The notes under the pieces: model-generated
Told to the model about the DNA's origin: nothing
Seen by the model: the letters and a program-made list of their open reading frames with translations, nothing else
The model's database searches: none
Position numbers and translations under genes: made by a program
Assembly (NCBI GenBank): GCA_963807975.1
Contig: CAWEDV010000001.1
Span: 1,736,001-1,800,000, forward strand
Source: JAACFF01 sp963807975
Lineage (GTDB): Bacteria > Chloroflexota > Anaerolineae > Promineifilales > Promineifilaceae
DNA length: 64,000 nt
Direction of reading: 5' to 3'
Part shown: positions 36,620 to 46,082 of the stretch, in pieces
Layout of the letters: the number at the start of each line of letters is the position of its first letter
How positions within the stretch are numbered: position 1 is the stretch's first letter

Positions 36620-37603
36620 TTATCTGGCCCAATAAAAAGCAGAACTGGCAGCCGTAAACAGATAAACTCCAATACCTGCCAGCTTCAGCAATACGCCGGC
36701 TGCTCCAGACAAAAGCACCAACAACCAGGGCCAAGCCCAGATCAGAACACCAACAACAATACAGGCAGCAATTAAATGAGGGATATAGCGCCCACGCCTA
36801 TTGCCCATTACTCGCTTCGCGAGACGAGAAATAAAGCCTCCCATGGCGCCGCCCGCAAATACAAAAAGCAAGATCATGAAAATCCCACCGCTGAAGCGCA
36901 CGACGAGCCATCCTGCAATTAAGCTTAGTGGCAGGGCAACCAATAAAGCCAACAAATAGTCGGTTGGCTTGGCATTGAAAAAGGCGTCCTCCGCCGCTCG
37001 GTAGCAATCGGGACAGAGGTAGCCAACAGGCGTCTTGTTGGTACATTCACTGCAAATAGGCTTGTTACACTTATAGCAGCGCAGTGAAGTGCTGCGATTT
37101 GGATGGCGATAACAAAAGAGCTCCACATCTTCACTTACAGCAGTTACTTGACCGTGATCATGGTTAACAGCCGTTTCGGAATTTCTTTCCTCATCCAGCA
37201 ACCTATCCACGCCCCCAGTAGATGGCCTGGTTTCGGAGGTATTTAGTGAGCTTCTACCTTCCTCGACAGCTTCATCCACATGCTTCTCAACCTGCGCTGG
37301 TGTGTCAAGGACGATCTCACTGCTGTCGGGAGCAGGACCTTCTCCTCTGATATGGGCCAACCCCACTTGCGCCTTGTCATTGTCTGGATCTAGGGCCAGC
37401 GCTTGTTCATAGGCCGCTTCTTTTTGGGCCATGTCCTGGGTCGCTTCGGCCAAACCCAGCCACGCTGACAGGTTTCGCGGGGTTTCATCAATGATCTGCC
37501 GGTACAACTGTTCGGCAGCGACGAATTTTCCTGCTTCCAAATTACGTGCTGCCTGGCGCAGCATTGATCGAGTTCTTGGTGTTTCATTATTATTCATAAG
37601 CAT
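36620..37603 (-). CDS. TPR and B-box zinc-finger membrane protein, unknown function
   Basis: 327 residues in four parts: a TPR-like helical region (about 8-90, AARNLEAGKFVAAEQLYRQI), a charged Ser/Glu-rich linker (about 95-160), a B-box type zinc finger (CYRHPNRSTSLRCYKCNKPICSEC, with CPDC following) and four hydrophobic helices at the C-terminus. The zinc finger may mediate protein contacts on the cytoplasmic face. This architecture occurs in Chloroflexota and Actinobacteria without known function. It lies upstream of recN on the same strand. Start ATG; a second ATG two codons later is equally possible. Confidence 0.7.
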   Translation of the reverse strand: MLMNNNETPRTRSMLRQAARNLEAGKFVAAEQLYRQIIDETPRNLSAWLGLAEATQDMAQKEAAYEQALALDPDNDKAQVGLAHIRGEGPAPDSSEIVLDTPAQVEKHVDEAVEEGRSSLNTSETRPSTGGVDRLLDEERNSETAVNHDHGQVTAVSEDVELFCYRHPNRSTSLRCYKCNKPICSECTNKTPVGYLCPDCYRAAEDAFFNAKPTDYLLALLVALPLSLIAGWLVVRFSGGIFMILLFVFAGGAMGGFISRLAKRVMGNRRGRYIPHLIAACIVVGVLIWAWPWLLVLLSGAAGVLLKLAGIGVYLFTAASSAFYWAR

Positions 37604-37630
37604 TTCGCGCTATCTTTGGGCGTCTGAAGC

Positions 37631-38470
37631 CTATCTTATTGGCCAGCTAAATCCTAAGCGGCGCATCAGGCGGCGGTAGAAGTAACCGGGAGGATCAACA
37701 CGAGCAAAGAGGCATGGTTTGTCATGTTTTTGAATAAATATCCGGTCGCCGTTTTGCAATGATGCCACATATTGGCCATCGGCCGTTATGTTTGCTTCAT
37801 TATCCATCTCTACGCTGATGGAAATCTCAGCTTCTTCATGCAGTACGAGCGCTCGATTGAGGCTCAAGTGGGCAGCGACCGGCAAGACGACAAAATTCTG
37901 CAGTTGGGGCGGCAGCAGCGGGCCTCCGGCAGCCATAGCATACGCTGTTGAGCCAGTTGGCGTAGATACGATGAGCGCATCGGAAGAATAAGTTGTTACC
38001 AGATCACCGTCCACAAGCAGATGCAGGTGTATGACTCGCGCCTGTTGCCCTCTACCAACAACCACTTCATTAAGCGCAATAAAAGTATCTAAAACCTCAT
38101 CATTTCGATGCAAGAAGGCTTGCAATCGCAAACGGCGTTCAATCCAAAATTCTCCTTGCAGCACATGGGTAAGTTTTTCACGCCATTCACCCGGCTGCGC
38201 CTCACTAAGAAACCCCACTCGTCCCAAATTGATGCCAAATATTGGCACATCATAGGGTGCTATCATGCGCGCCGCAGTGAGCGTGGAACCATCCCCACCT
38301 AGAACAATCAACAGATCTAAATCGGCAGCATTTCCATCAATCTGGTTTTCCTCCAGTGCAGATCCATGCCACGACCGTACGCCCCTTTCCTCCAACCATT
38401 GAGCAATCTCCAGCGAAAGTGGTTCAGATCCTGATATTCGTGGTTGGTGAAGAATGCCTACTAATTTCAT
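37631..38470 (-). CDS. nadK: NAD kinase
   Basis: 279 residues from the ATG at 38470 (MKLVGILHQPR); a 21-codon upstream extension overlaps hisS and lacks a better site. It has the GGDGS motif (LIVLGGDGSTLTAARM), the FGINLGRVGFL segment and the NAD-binding TPTGSTAYAMAAGGPLL. It phosphorylates NAD to NADP with ATP or polyphosphate. It starts 4 bases after hisS stops, with AAGG inside the hisS end, so the two form an operon. Confidence 0.93.
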   Translation of the reverse strand: MKLVGILHQPRISGSEPLSLEIAQWLEERGVRSWHGSALEENQIDGNAADLDLLIVLGGDGSTLTAARMIAPYDVPIFGINLGRVGFLSEAQPGEWREKLTHVLQGEFWIERRLRLQAFLHRNDEVLDTFIALNEVVVGRGQQARVIHLHLLVDGDLVTTYSSDALIVSTPTGSTAYAMAAGGPLLPPQLQNFVVLPVAAHLSLNRALVLHEEAEISISVEMDNEANITADGQYVASLQNGDRIFIQKHDKPCLFARVDPPGYFYRRLMRRLGFSWPIR

Positions 38471-38474
38471 AGCC

Positions 38475-39743
38475 TTACTGGCGAGACAGCCACTCGACAA
38501 TCTCATCAATTGCCACGGTTGATTGGACGCCACCGGCCATGGGCCGAACTGTTACCTGGCCCGCTTCAAGTTCTGATTCGCCGACGATAAGCATATACTG
38601 CACATTGTGCCGGTTTCCCTCACGCATCTGGCTTTTCATACTACGCCGTGTGCGTGAAAAAGCCAGGCGAGCGCCCAAACCTTGGGCTCGCAAGCGATAG
38701 ACGAGGTTTACGGCCGCTTTCTTGGTTTCACCGCCAAAATGGGCAACTAAAATTGGTGGTCCCGCACGCTCAGGAGGTGAGATTTCTTGCTGCTTAAGCC
38801 CTAAGATGATCCGTTCAATTCCACTGCCAAAACCGACACCCGGTGTGGATGGACCTCCAATTGCTTCTGCCAAGCCATCGTACCTCCCGCCGCCGCAAAG
38901 AGCTGCTTGTGCGCCAATTCCCGCTGCCCATACCTCAAACACAGTCTTGGTATAATAATCAATGCCCCGTACCAAACGAAAGTTGATGCTGTACGATTGT
39001 CCCAGTCCATCCAGCAGAACGCGAAGATCTGCAAAATGTGAAGCGCAATCATCACAGAGATGATCAATAATATGAGGTGCATCGGCTAGAAGTTCATCCA
39101 TGCCGTCCTCTTTGCTGTCCAAAACTCGCAGCGCGTTTTTCTGCAAACGCTGCAAGTCAACAGGCGCCAGTTTTTGCTCATGCTGGGCCAAATACGCCTT
39201 GAGAGCGCTGATATAATTAGGTTTACAGGTCGGGCAGCCAGTGCTATTAAGCTGGAAGGTCAAGTCCTGGTACCCAAGTGAGCGATAAAGATTCATGGCC
39301 AGCATCATCACTTCCAGATCGGCCGCAGGATCCATTTCACCCAATATCTCCGCGTTGAACTGGCTGTGCTGCCGGTAGCGTCCGGCTTGCGGTCGTTCAC
39401 GGCGAAAAATGGGTCCCATCATGAAAAGCTTTACCGGCTGTGCCCAACTGGACATACCATTTTGGATATGGGCACGCATTGCGCCGGCAGTGAACTCTGG
39501 ACGCAGGGTAACGCTGGACCCATCCGGTTCTTCAATCGTATACATTTCTTTTTGAACAAAAACATCTGAAGCGGTGCCCATACCCCGGGAAAAGAGATCC
39601 GTATACTCCATGATGGGGATATCTAACCGTTGGAAACCATAATTTCCGGCAAGTCCTGCTGCCGTGGCCGAGATCCAATCCCAGTAGGCCCGATCATCAG
39701 GCAGCACATCCTGCATGCCAGTCACGCGTTGTATTTTCGCCAA
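38475..39743 (-). CDS. hisS: Histidyl-tRNA synthetase
   Basis: 422 residues, class II. Motif 1 and 2 regions (TVTLRPEFTAGAMRAH; FRRERPQAGRYRQHSQFNAE), the histidine A motif (LVRGIDYYTKTVFEV) and motif 3 (GVGFGSGIERI) are all present, followed by the anticodon-binding domain. A CPTC...CDDC pattern (CPTCKPNY and CDDCASHF) at about 170-230 suggests a zinc-binding insertion. No T-box or leader peptide is visible in the short upstream region, unlike valS and leuS here. It is divergent from the GT-C gene at 39820. Confidence 0.95.
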   Translation of the reverse strand: MAKIQRVTGMQDVLPDDRAYWDWISATAAGLAGNYGFQRLDIPIMEYTDLFSRGMGTASDVFVQKEMYTIEEPDGSSVTLRPEFTAGAMRAHIQNGMSSWAQPVKLFMMGPIFRRERPQAGRYRQHSQFNAEILGEMDPAADLEVMMLAMNLYRSLGYQDLTFQLNSTGCPTCKPNYISALKAYLAQHEQKLAPVDLQRLQKNALRVLDSKEDGMDELLADAPHIIDHLCDDCASHFADLRVLLDGLGQSYSINFRLVRGIDYYTKTVFEVWAAGIGAQAALCGGGRYDGLAEAIGGPSTPGVGFGSGIERIILGLKQQEISPPERAGPPILVAHFGGETKKAAVNLVYRLRAQGLGARLAFSRTRRSMKSQMREGNRHNVQYMLIVGESELEAGQVTVRPMAGGVQSTVAIDEIVEWLSRQ

Positions 39744-39784
39744 TGTTGCCTCCAGCTTTGGTTACAGAAGCAATATTATAACGA

Positions 39785-39813
39785 TTGTTTAGGCGTGGGG
39801 CACAATATATAAT
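39785..39813 (+). promoter_or_regulatory. Promoter giving an apparently leaderless mRNA
   Basis: TTGTTT at 39785-39790, a 17-base spacer and TATAAT at 39808-39813 place the start of transcription at about 39820, which is the first base of the GTG start codon. No Shine-Dalgarno sequence is possible. Confidence 0.55.
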
Positions 39814-39819
39814 CAGCGC

Positions 39820-41775
39820 GTGAGTTCAGCAAGGCGTAATACAGGTTCACCTTCAAATAGAAGCTGGCAGCAGGTTCTTATCGTCCTTCTGATCATTTGG
39901 TTGGCTATGGCTCTGCGCTTCAACGATCTGGGATCGCAATCCTTTTGGAACGACGAAGGAAACAGCGCCCGCTTGAGCGAACGATCCCTGGCCTTAATTA
40001 TCGAAGGGACCGCCAGCGATATCCATCCCCCCCTCTATTACATTATCTTGCGTGGTTGGCGGGAACTCCTGGGCGAAAGCGAATTCGGTTTGCGATCCTT
40101 CTCAGCATTTGCAGGAATACTTACCGTTTCCGCAACATTTGCGCTAGGACGTTTGATCTACTCCCCACGAAACGAACCCAGGCGTACAAGGTTGGTACTG
40201 CTCGGCGCCGCATTCTTGGCGGCGGTGAATCCAGCCCTGATTTATTACAGCCAGGAAACACGAATGTATTCGCTGCTGGCCTTATTGGCAGCAATCTCCA
40301 CCATTTTCCTGTGGCGCTGGCTAAACAGCGAACGTGGCTTTATATGGGCATGCGCCTACATCCTCACCACCACATCCGGTCTATATACCCACTATTTCTT
40401 CCCAGTCATACTCATCGTTCAGAACCTAATCGTTCTTATCTGGCTCTTGCGCACTTTCGGCACCCTTATGAGCACTCCTTTTGAACTGCGTAAGAAGAGA
40501 TCTCTGCGAAAGACAGTGGCCTATTGGCTGGGAATGATGGCGCTTATTTTTCTTCTATACCTCCCTTGGCTGCCCATATTTTGGCGACAGGCAGGAGGTC
40601 GCTCTGGACTGCGCACACCACTTCCCCGCTTCCTATGGGAAAGCGTTCGCTGGCTATCATTTGGTGAAACGATCAGTGCCGGAGCAGTTACCTTACCTAT
40701 CTTAGCCTGTATAGGCCTGTTGATCTGGGCCTGGGCATCTGGCCGTCGGCGGAACATTATTCCTCTTATTGGATCAGCAGTACCCGTGTTATTTATGTTT
40801 GCTGCCGGCACCACGCAGCCTGCCTTCTATAAGTTTATGCTCACCGCCGTTCCATTTTATGTTCTCTGGTTAGGCGGTTCACTGAACATGCCGCGGCATT
40901 GGAATCGCCGAAAATGGCTGCTGGCAGTTCCTTTGCTTCTATTCATACCGCTTTTGTGGACGACGGCCGTCTCTCTCAACAATTTATATCAAAATCCGGC
41001 TTACGCTCGAGCCGACTATAGGGCAATGGCCGATCGTATCGCCAGCGATGACTCCCATGATGTAGGCATCATCCTAAACGCACCCAATCAATGGGAGGTA
41101 TTTACCTACTATCATCAAGAGGGTGCACCGGTATATCCCTTGCCCAAGGGGCAGCCTGATCCGGCTGTCCTGATCCCTGAATTAAGTGCCATCGCCGGCA
41201 AACACGAGCGCTTGTACGCCATTTATTGGGGAGAGGATCAAAGGGATCCACAGAGTGTGGTTGAAAGCTGGCTTGAGGTCAATACGTACAAGGCAGCGGA
41301 AGAGTGGATCGGCGATGTGAGATTTGTTACTTATGCGGTTCCCGATGAAGCCGCACAAACCATGGAGTCACAGGTTGGGCTGCATTTTGGCGACCAAATC
41401 ACTTTGGATGGCTATTCATTAGCGGCCAATCGACTTTCTCCAGGCGAAATTGTGCAGCTAACCCTATTCTGGCAGACGACGGAGGCGCTTGACCAACGTT
41501 ATAAGGTATTCCTGCATCTACTCGATAAAGAGGGACATCTGGTTGCTCAACATGACAGTGAGCCAGGCGGCGGGCTGGCGCCAACCACCTCCTGGATCGC
41601 TGAAGAATCCATATCGGATAATCATGGTTTACTGCTGCCGGCAGATCTGGCTCAAGGTGAATACACATTACTGCTCGGATTGTACGATAGTGTCGATCCC
41701 GCAGAGCGTTTGACAGTAAAGGTTGATGGTGAGCTGCAAGACGCCTTGATCATCGGGTCGATATCCGTCGAATAA
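39820..41775 (+). CDS. GT39/ArnT-like glycosyltransferase, membrane
   Basis: 651 residues with a GTG start. The first transmembrane helix is followed by RFNDLGSQSFWNDEGNSA, the first-loop acidic motif of GT-C enzymes (NDEGN), and HPPLYYIILRGW, as in PMT/ArnT enzymes. About ten helices cover residues 20-390. The C-terminal 200 residues are soluble and include a beta-sandwich region (LTLFWQTTEALDQRYKVFLHL) similar in layout to that of the leftward GT39 protein at 6448-8502. It is predicted to transfer a sugar from a lipid carrier outside the membrane. Its start coincides with the predicted transcription start. Confidence 0.8.
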   Translation: MSSARRNTGSPSNRSWQQVLIVLLIIWLAMALRFNDLGSQSFWNDEGNSARLSERSLALIIEGTASDIHPPLYYIILRGWRELLGESEFGLRSFSAFAGILTVSATFALGRLIYSPRNEPRRTRLVLLGAAFLAAVNPALIYYSQETRMYSLLALLAAISTIFLWRWLNSERGFIWACAYILTTTSGLYTHYFFPVILIVQNLIVLIWLLRTFGTLMSTPFELRKKRSLRKTVAYWLGMMALIFLLYLPWLPIFWRQAGGRSGLRTPLPRFLWESVRWLSFGETISAGAVTLPILACIGLLIWAWASGRRRNIIPLIGSAVPVLFMFAAGTTQPAFYKFMLTAVPFYVLWLGGSLNMPRHWNRRKWLLAVPLLLFIPLLWTTAVSLNNLYQNPAYARADYRAMADRIASDDSHDVGIILNAPNQWEVFTYYHQEGAPVYPLPKGQPDPAVLIPELSAIAGKHERLYAIYWGEDQRDPQSVVESWLEVNTYKAAEEWIGDVRFVTYAVPDEAAQTMESQVGLHFGDQITLDGYSLAANRLSPGEIVQLTLFWQTTEALDQRYKVFLHLLDKEGHLVAQHDSEPGGGLAPTTSWIAEESISDNHGLLLPADLAQGEYTLLLGLYDSVDPAERLTVKVDGELQDALIIGSISVE

Positions 41776-41907
41776 ACTAGCCTCGTCAACGATCCGTCAA
41801 AATTCGGGGTGAAATTTGGCCCAAAGTATGTTACTTTTTAGCAACCGATGCGCTCCTGCTGCTCAATGCAGGTGAGCATTATTAATAAAGCTATCCGGAG
41901 AACCCAT

Positions 41908-42702
41908 ATGCAGCAATACCTAGATCTAATGCAATACGTGGTGGATAACGGCGTGCGCAAGGAAGATCGCACCGGCACCGGCACCCTCAGTGTTTTCGGC
42001 TACCAGACACGCTACGATCTTGCAGATGGATTTCCGGCCGTTACAACCAAAAAACTGCATTTACGATCGATCATCCACGAGCTGCTCTGGTTCTTGGCCG
42101 GCGACAGCAATGTTCAATATTTACGTGACAACCGGGTCACAATCTGGGACGAATGGGCAGATGAGAAAGGCGATCTAGGTCCTGTCTATGGCTACCAATG
42201 GCGTTCTTGGCCTGGACCTGACGGGCAAAGCTATGACCAAATCAACCGCCTGGTCGAGCGGATCAAAAGCAGTCCCGATTCGCGCAGGCACATTGTTAGC
42301 GCCTGGAATGTAGCCGATGTAGACAATATGGCCCTTCCTCCCTGTCACACGATGTTCCAATTCTACATCGCTGATGACAAGCTTTCTTGCCAGCTTTATC
42401 AGCGCAGTGCTGATATTTTTCTCGGTGTTCCCTTCAACATCGCCTCCTACGCTCTGTTGACTATGATCCTGGCTAAAGTGACCGGATACCAGTTGGGAGA
42501 TTTCGTACATACCTTTGGCGACGCACATCTATATCTTAACCACCTCGACCAGGCGCAGCTGCAGCTTTCGCGCCAGCCATATGCGCTGCCACAGATGCGG
42601 ATTAACCCCGATGTAGATTCGATTTTCGACTTCAAATTCGAAGATTTTGAGCTGGTCAATTACCAAAGCCACCCCCATATCTCGGCTCCGATTGCCATTT
42701 GA
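41908..42702 (+). CDS. thyA: Thymidylate synthase
   Basis: 264 residues from the ATG at 41908 (MQQYLDLMQYVVDNG), with GGAG upstream; an earlier frame start at 41848 has no support. The catalytic Cys is in PPCHTMFQFYI, with RSADIFLGVPFNIASY and the folate-binding HTFGDAHLY segment. Length and motifs match the E. coli enzyme. It makes dTMP from dUMP, using methylene-tetrahydrofolate and leaving dihydrofolate, which the next gene recycles. Its TGA overlaps the folA ATG by one base. Confidence 0.97.
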   Translation: MQQYLDLMQYVVDNGVRKEDRTGTGTLSVFGYQTRYDLADGFPAVTTKKLHLRSIIHELLWFLAGDSNVQYLRDNRVTIWDEWADEKGDLGPVYGYQWRSWPGPDGQSYDQINRLVERIKSSPDSRRHIVSAWNVADVDNMALPPCHTMFQFYIADDKLSCQLYQRSADIFLGVPFNIASYALLTMILAKVTGYQLGDFVHTFGDAHLYLNHLDQAQLQLSRQPYALPQMRINPDVDSIFDFKFEDFELVNYQSHPHISAPIAI

Positions 42703-43226
42703 TGATCACTAAACCACTCCTATCTTTCGTCGTGGCCATGGATCGCAGCTTCCTGATCGGTGTAGGTGGCGAACTACCCTGGCATCTTCCGGAAGATATG
42801 AAACATTTCCGGAAAGTAACCATGGGTAAACCTGTGCTTATGGGCCGCAAAACATATGAGTCAATTCCAAAAAGGTTCCGTCCTTTAGCGGGTCGCACCA
42901 ATATTGTCCTCACCCGCCAGCAAGACTTTCAGGCACCGGGCTGCCTAGTTGTGCACTCATTGGATGAAGCCTTGTCGGTCGCCTCGGGGCAGCCAGAGCT
43001 AATGGTCATCGGCGGCGCCCAACTTTACGAACAATTATTACCTCTTGCACAGCGCCTTTACCTGACCAGCGTTGACGCTAAGTTTAAGGGAGATGTCTTC
43101 TTCCCTAAGTTGAACATGAATGAATGGCAAGAAATCTCCAGGCAGGAATATTCTCCGAACGAGAAACACGCCGTGCCATTCACTATTTTTGTTCTTGACC
43201 GCCTACCTGGACAGCATCAGGGTTAA
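42702..43226 (+). CDS. folA: Dihydrofolate reductase
   Basis: 174 residues from the ATG at 42702, sharing one base with the thyA stop. Conserved segments are FVVAMDRSFLIGVGGELPWHLPEDMKHF, GKPVLMGRKTYESI, RTNIVLTRQ and VIGGAQLYEQLLP. It reduces dihydrofolate to tetrahydrofolate with NADPH, completing the thymidylate cycle. It converges on valS with 26 bases between stops and no clear terminator. Confidence 0.96.
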   Translation: MITKPLLSFVVAMDRSFLIGVGGELPWHLPEDMKHFRKVTMGKPVLMGRKTYESIPKRFRPLAGRTNIVLTRQQDFQAPGCLVVHSLDEALSVASGQPELMVIGGAQLYEQLLPLAQRLYLTSVDAKFKGDVFFPKLNMNEWQEISRQEYSPNEKHAVPFTIFVLDRLPGQHQG

Positions 43227-43252
43227 GCACTTAGTAGTTATTCCCATTTTGT

Positions 43253-45694
43253 TTAAACAAGCACTCCGATTTGAACATTTGCAGCCGTGCCAATATTCTC
43301 CATCTGCGGATCAATTTTGTCCGAGATCAGGATAACTTCCGCCCGGGTAATGCTCTTCAAGTCCAAATTTGCCTCGCTAAGAACCTCAGCCAGATTGAGA
43401 TCGGCCGTTGCCAGATTTAGGCGCTGTAAATCGCTACCTAGAGCAATATTATGTTCGCTTTTATAGCGCCGTACGGTAGTGGCCAGTGCAACCAAAGCAT
43501 TGCCCTGATATATCGCCGATTCATCCATCCACAGCTCGTCAAATTCTGGCCAGGAGGCACGATGGATTGAGGCCGCTCCATCGCGCGCAGAAAACAGGCC
43601 AAGATAGATGCGCTCCGTCACATGGGGCAGGATCGGCGCAAAGAGCTTGGTAACCGTCAAAAGCGCTTGATAGAGCGCAAACCGCGCTCCTGCGGCATTT
43701 GTATCCTCATAGAGTCTTTTTTTGACCATTTCCAGATAATTATCAGCCAGGTCGCGCCAGAAGAAGAGCTCCACTTCACTCTTGGCCGAGGCATAATCAT
43801 AGTCGCGCCACAATTTAGTACTGCGCGCAATCAGTTCGTGGGTGCGGGCCAGTATCCAGCGATCAGCCGGGGAAAATACTTGCGGTTGGTGTACAGGATC
43901 ATAATCTTCCAGAAAACGCCCGCTAAAGCGGGCAACATTCCATAGTTTCGTGACCAGCTTGGCCCCGGCCTGGATGCGATCTTCGCTGATGATAGCGTCT
44001 TTGCCTAAACCTGTGCTTGCCGCCCAATAGCGGACAGCGTCAGCCGAATAAGACTCAATCATTTCCAAGGGTCCTGTGGCTCCTCCACCGCGACTTTTGC
44101 TTAGTTTCACACTGTCTTTGGGAGACAAACCCCATCCGGAAATGACGGCGTCTTTCCAAGGCACGGCATTAAACTGGAAATGGGATTTCACAATCGTGTA
44201 AAAAGCCCAGGTGCGGATGATTTCATGCGCCTGTGGCCGGCAGGAGAAAGGAAAGACCCTTTGGTAAAGCTCAGGATCATGTGACCAGCGACCAACAATC
44301 TGTGGCGAAAGCGATGATGTCGCCCAGGTATCCATGACATCCGCTTCGGGGATAAAATCTGTACCTCCGCAGTTTTGACATGGTTTGCCAGGCCGATCGG
44401 CGAGGGGATCGACAGGTAAATCTTCTTCCCCAGCGGTGATTACGCCGCCACAGTCAGCACAATACCAAACCGGGAAAGGCACGCCAAAATAGCGCTGGCG
44501 CGATATACCCCAATCCCAGTTAAGATTTTCCACCCATTGCCGGAAACGATTGTGCATATGGGGTGGGTGCCAGTAGACCTGCTCGCCTGCATCAAGGAAT
44601 TCCTGCTTGTGGTCCAGCAGCCTCACGAACCACTGGTTGGTAATGATATACTCGACGGCCGTGTCACACCGTTCATGTACGCGCACCGATTGGCTAATTG
44701 GTTGTTCGGACAACAGAAGATCAAGGGCATCCGCTTTCTCTATAATCTGCTGCCTTGCCTCTGTTGTTGGCAAATCTTGGAAATCTCCCGCTGTGGAAGT
44801 CATACGGCCGCTACGTGTGATCGCTTCCACCAATGGCAGCTTGTGGATGAGCCACCACTGCACGTCAGCAGAATCGCCAAAAGTACAGCACATGACAGCG
44901 CCCGTGCCTTTATTTGGATCAGCACCCGGATCGGCCAAAATGGGAACCATCTGATCAAAGAGCGGCACTTTTGCTTCCTTGCCCATCAAGTCCTGATAAC
45001 GCTTGTCGTCGGGATGCACAAATATGGCCACGCAGGCAGGCAGCAGTTCCGGTCTGGTTGTCGCGATAGGCAGCGGCTGTCCATCCGGCAGTTCAAAAGC
45101 TAGAGTATAAAATATGCTGCTGCGCTGCAAATCATCTAACTCCGCCTGGGCGATGGCCGTTTGGCATTCAGGGCACCAAATGGCTGGGGCCTTGCGCCGG
45201 TAAGCCAGCCCTTTACCCAGGAGATCCAGGAAAGAGTGTTGGGCCAGGCGTCGGGAATAATCGTCGATCGTGCGATAGCTGTAGCGCCAATCTATGGACA
45301 GACCCAGCCGCGTCCAAAGCTCCTGATATTCCTTTTCCGCCTCTTCACTTACGGCTAAGCACTGTTCGATGAAAGCGGAACGGCCGATATCCTGGGCCTT
45401 GATTCCCAACATGCTCTCTACCAATCTCTCGGTTGGTAGACCATTGTCATCAAAACCCATGGGATAGAAGATATTATGACCGTTCATACGCCAAAATCGA
45501 GCAAAGAAATCAGCATGGCTGTAGGAATAAACATGACCGAGATGCAGTTTTCCGGAAACAGTCGCCGGCGGGGAATCGATGCTGTAGACAGGCGCGTCAC
45601 CTTGAGAATCATATTGATTGACGCCCTTTCGCTGCCATTCCAACTGCACGGATGGTTCGGACGTTTTGGGATTGTAACGCTTGGGAATTGTCAT
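43253..45694 (-). CDS. valS: Valyl-tRNA synthetase
   Basis: 813 residues, class I. The HIGH motif is in the form HLGH (TVSGKLHLGHVYSYSHAD) and KMSKS appears as KLSKS (KDSVKLSKSRGGG). A CP1 editing domain and a zinc-type knot (CADCGGV...CQNCGG) are present, and the anticodon-binding domain ends the protein. The C-terminal coiled-coil arm of standard bacterial ValRS (about 880-950 residues) is missing. The DSPPATVSGKLHLGH start resembles the archaeal/rickettsial type, suggesting a transferred gene (inference). Expression is controlled by a T-box leader whose specifier reads as GUC (Val). Confidence 0.93.
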   Translation of the reverse strand: MTIPKRYNPKTSEPSVQLEWQRKGVNQYDSQGDAPVYSIDSPPATVSGKLHLGHVYSYSHADFFARFWRMNGHNIFYPMGFDDNGLPTERLVESMLGIKAQDIGRSAFIEQCLAVSEEAEKEYQELWTRLGLSIDWRYSYRTIDDYSRRLAQHSFLDLLGKGLAYRRKAPAIWCPECQTAIAQAELDDLQRSSIFYTLAFELPDGQPLPIATTRPELLPACVAIFVHPDDKRYQDLMGKEAKVPLFDQMVPILADPGADPNKGTGAVMCCTFGDSADVQWWLIHKLPLVEAITRSGRMTSTAGDFQDLPTTEARQQIIEKADALDLLLSEQPISQSVRVHERCDTAVEYIITNQWFVRLLDHKQEFLDAGEQVYWHPPHMHNRFRQWVENLNWDWGISRQRYFGVPFPVWYCADCGGVITAGEEDLPVDPLADRPGKPCQNCGGTDFIPEADVMDTWATSSLSPQIVGRWSHDPELYQRVFPFSCRPQAHEIIRTWAFYTIVKSHFQFNAVPWKDAVISGWGLSPKDSVKLSKSRGGGATGPLEMIESYSADAVRYWAASTGLGKDAIISEDRIQAGAKLVTKLWNVARFSGRFLEDYDPVHQPQVFSPADRWILARTHELIARSTKLWRDYDYASAKSEVELFFWRDLADNYLEMVKKRLYEDTNAAGARFALYQALLTVTKLFAPILPHVTERIYLGLFSARDGAASIHRASWPEFDELWMDESAIYQGNALVALATTVRRYKSEHNIALGSDLQRLNLATADLNLAEVLSEANLDLKSITRAEVILISDKIDPQMENIGTAANVQIGVLV

Positions 45695-45752
45695 GCTTCA
45701 TTCCTCCGGATGCTGCGGCCTGATTCACGCTCTACACCATACCATAAAGATC

Positions 45753-46041
45753 AAAAAACCCTTTCGTCCATAAGAGGACGGAAGGGTTACAATTCCGCGG
45801 TACCACCTCGATTCGCCGGGCATTGCTGCCCTAGCGCACTCAGGACCCCAACCATCATCAGGGTCTCACTGTAACGGGCGAACCCGTGCCGGTCTACTTG
45901 TATCTAGCTACTTTCTTCGGCAATCAACCCGGGCGACTTTCGGTGGTGAATCAACTGTGGAGGCTTTCAACCCGCGACCTCATCATCTCTGTCAGGACTC
46001 AACCCACTTACTCCTCCCGGGGCAGACCATATTTAGTTGTA
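45753..46041 (-). ncRNA. Valine T-box riboswitch leader of valS
   Basis: On the minus strand a leader of about 290 bases carries all T-box parts. CCCGGG arms close stem I; GGAGTAAG and CAGAGATG fit the conserved stem I strands; GTC directly before GCC at 45937-45935 is the specifier (Val). The T-box sequence TGGTACCGCGGAA lies at 45805-45793, with the UGGU that binds ACCA of uncharged tRNA. GAGG/CCTC closes the antiterminator. The terminator is at 45788-45757, 13 base pairs with one mismatch, then a T-run at 45758-45753. Uncharged tRNA-Val would favour antitermination. Class is certain; the specifier assignment is by alignment to the leucine leader. Confidence 0.92.
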
Positions 46042-46047
46042 GATGAC

Positions 46048-46075
46048 ATTATACGCATGAGAACGGCCGTGTCAA
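46048..46075 (-). promoter_or_regulatory. Consensus promoter of the valS T-box leader
   Basis: TTGACA (46075-46070), a 16-base spacer and TATAAT (46053-46048), both hexamers exact. The start is expected near 46041, at the first base of the leader. An ACGGCCGT octamer (46063-46070) overlaps the spacer and the -35. The stop codon of the next leftward gene is 8 bases away, so the promoter is squeezed between two genes. Confidence 0.88.
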
Positions 46076-46082
46076 CAATCTC

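Noticed and set aside
43227..43252. Terminator between folA and valS
   Set aside because: Only 26 bases separate the stops and no stable hairpin with a T-run is present.
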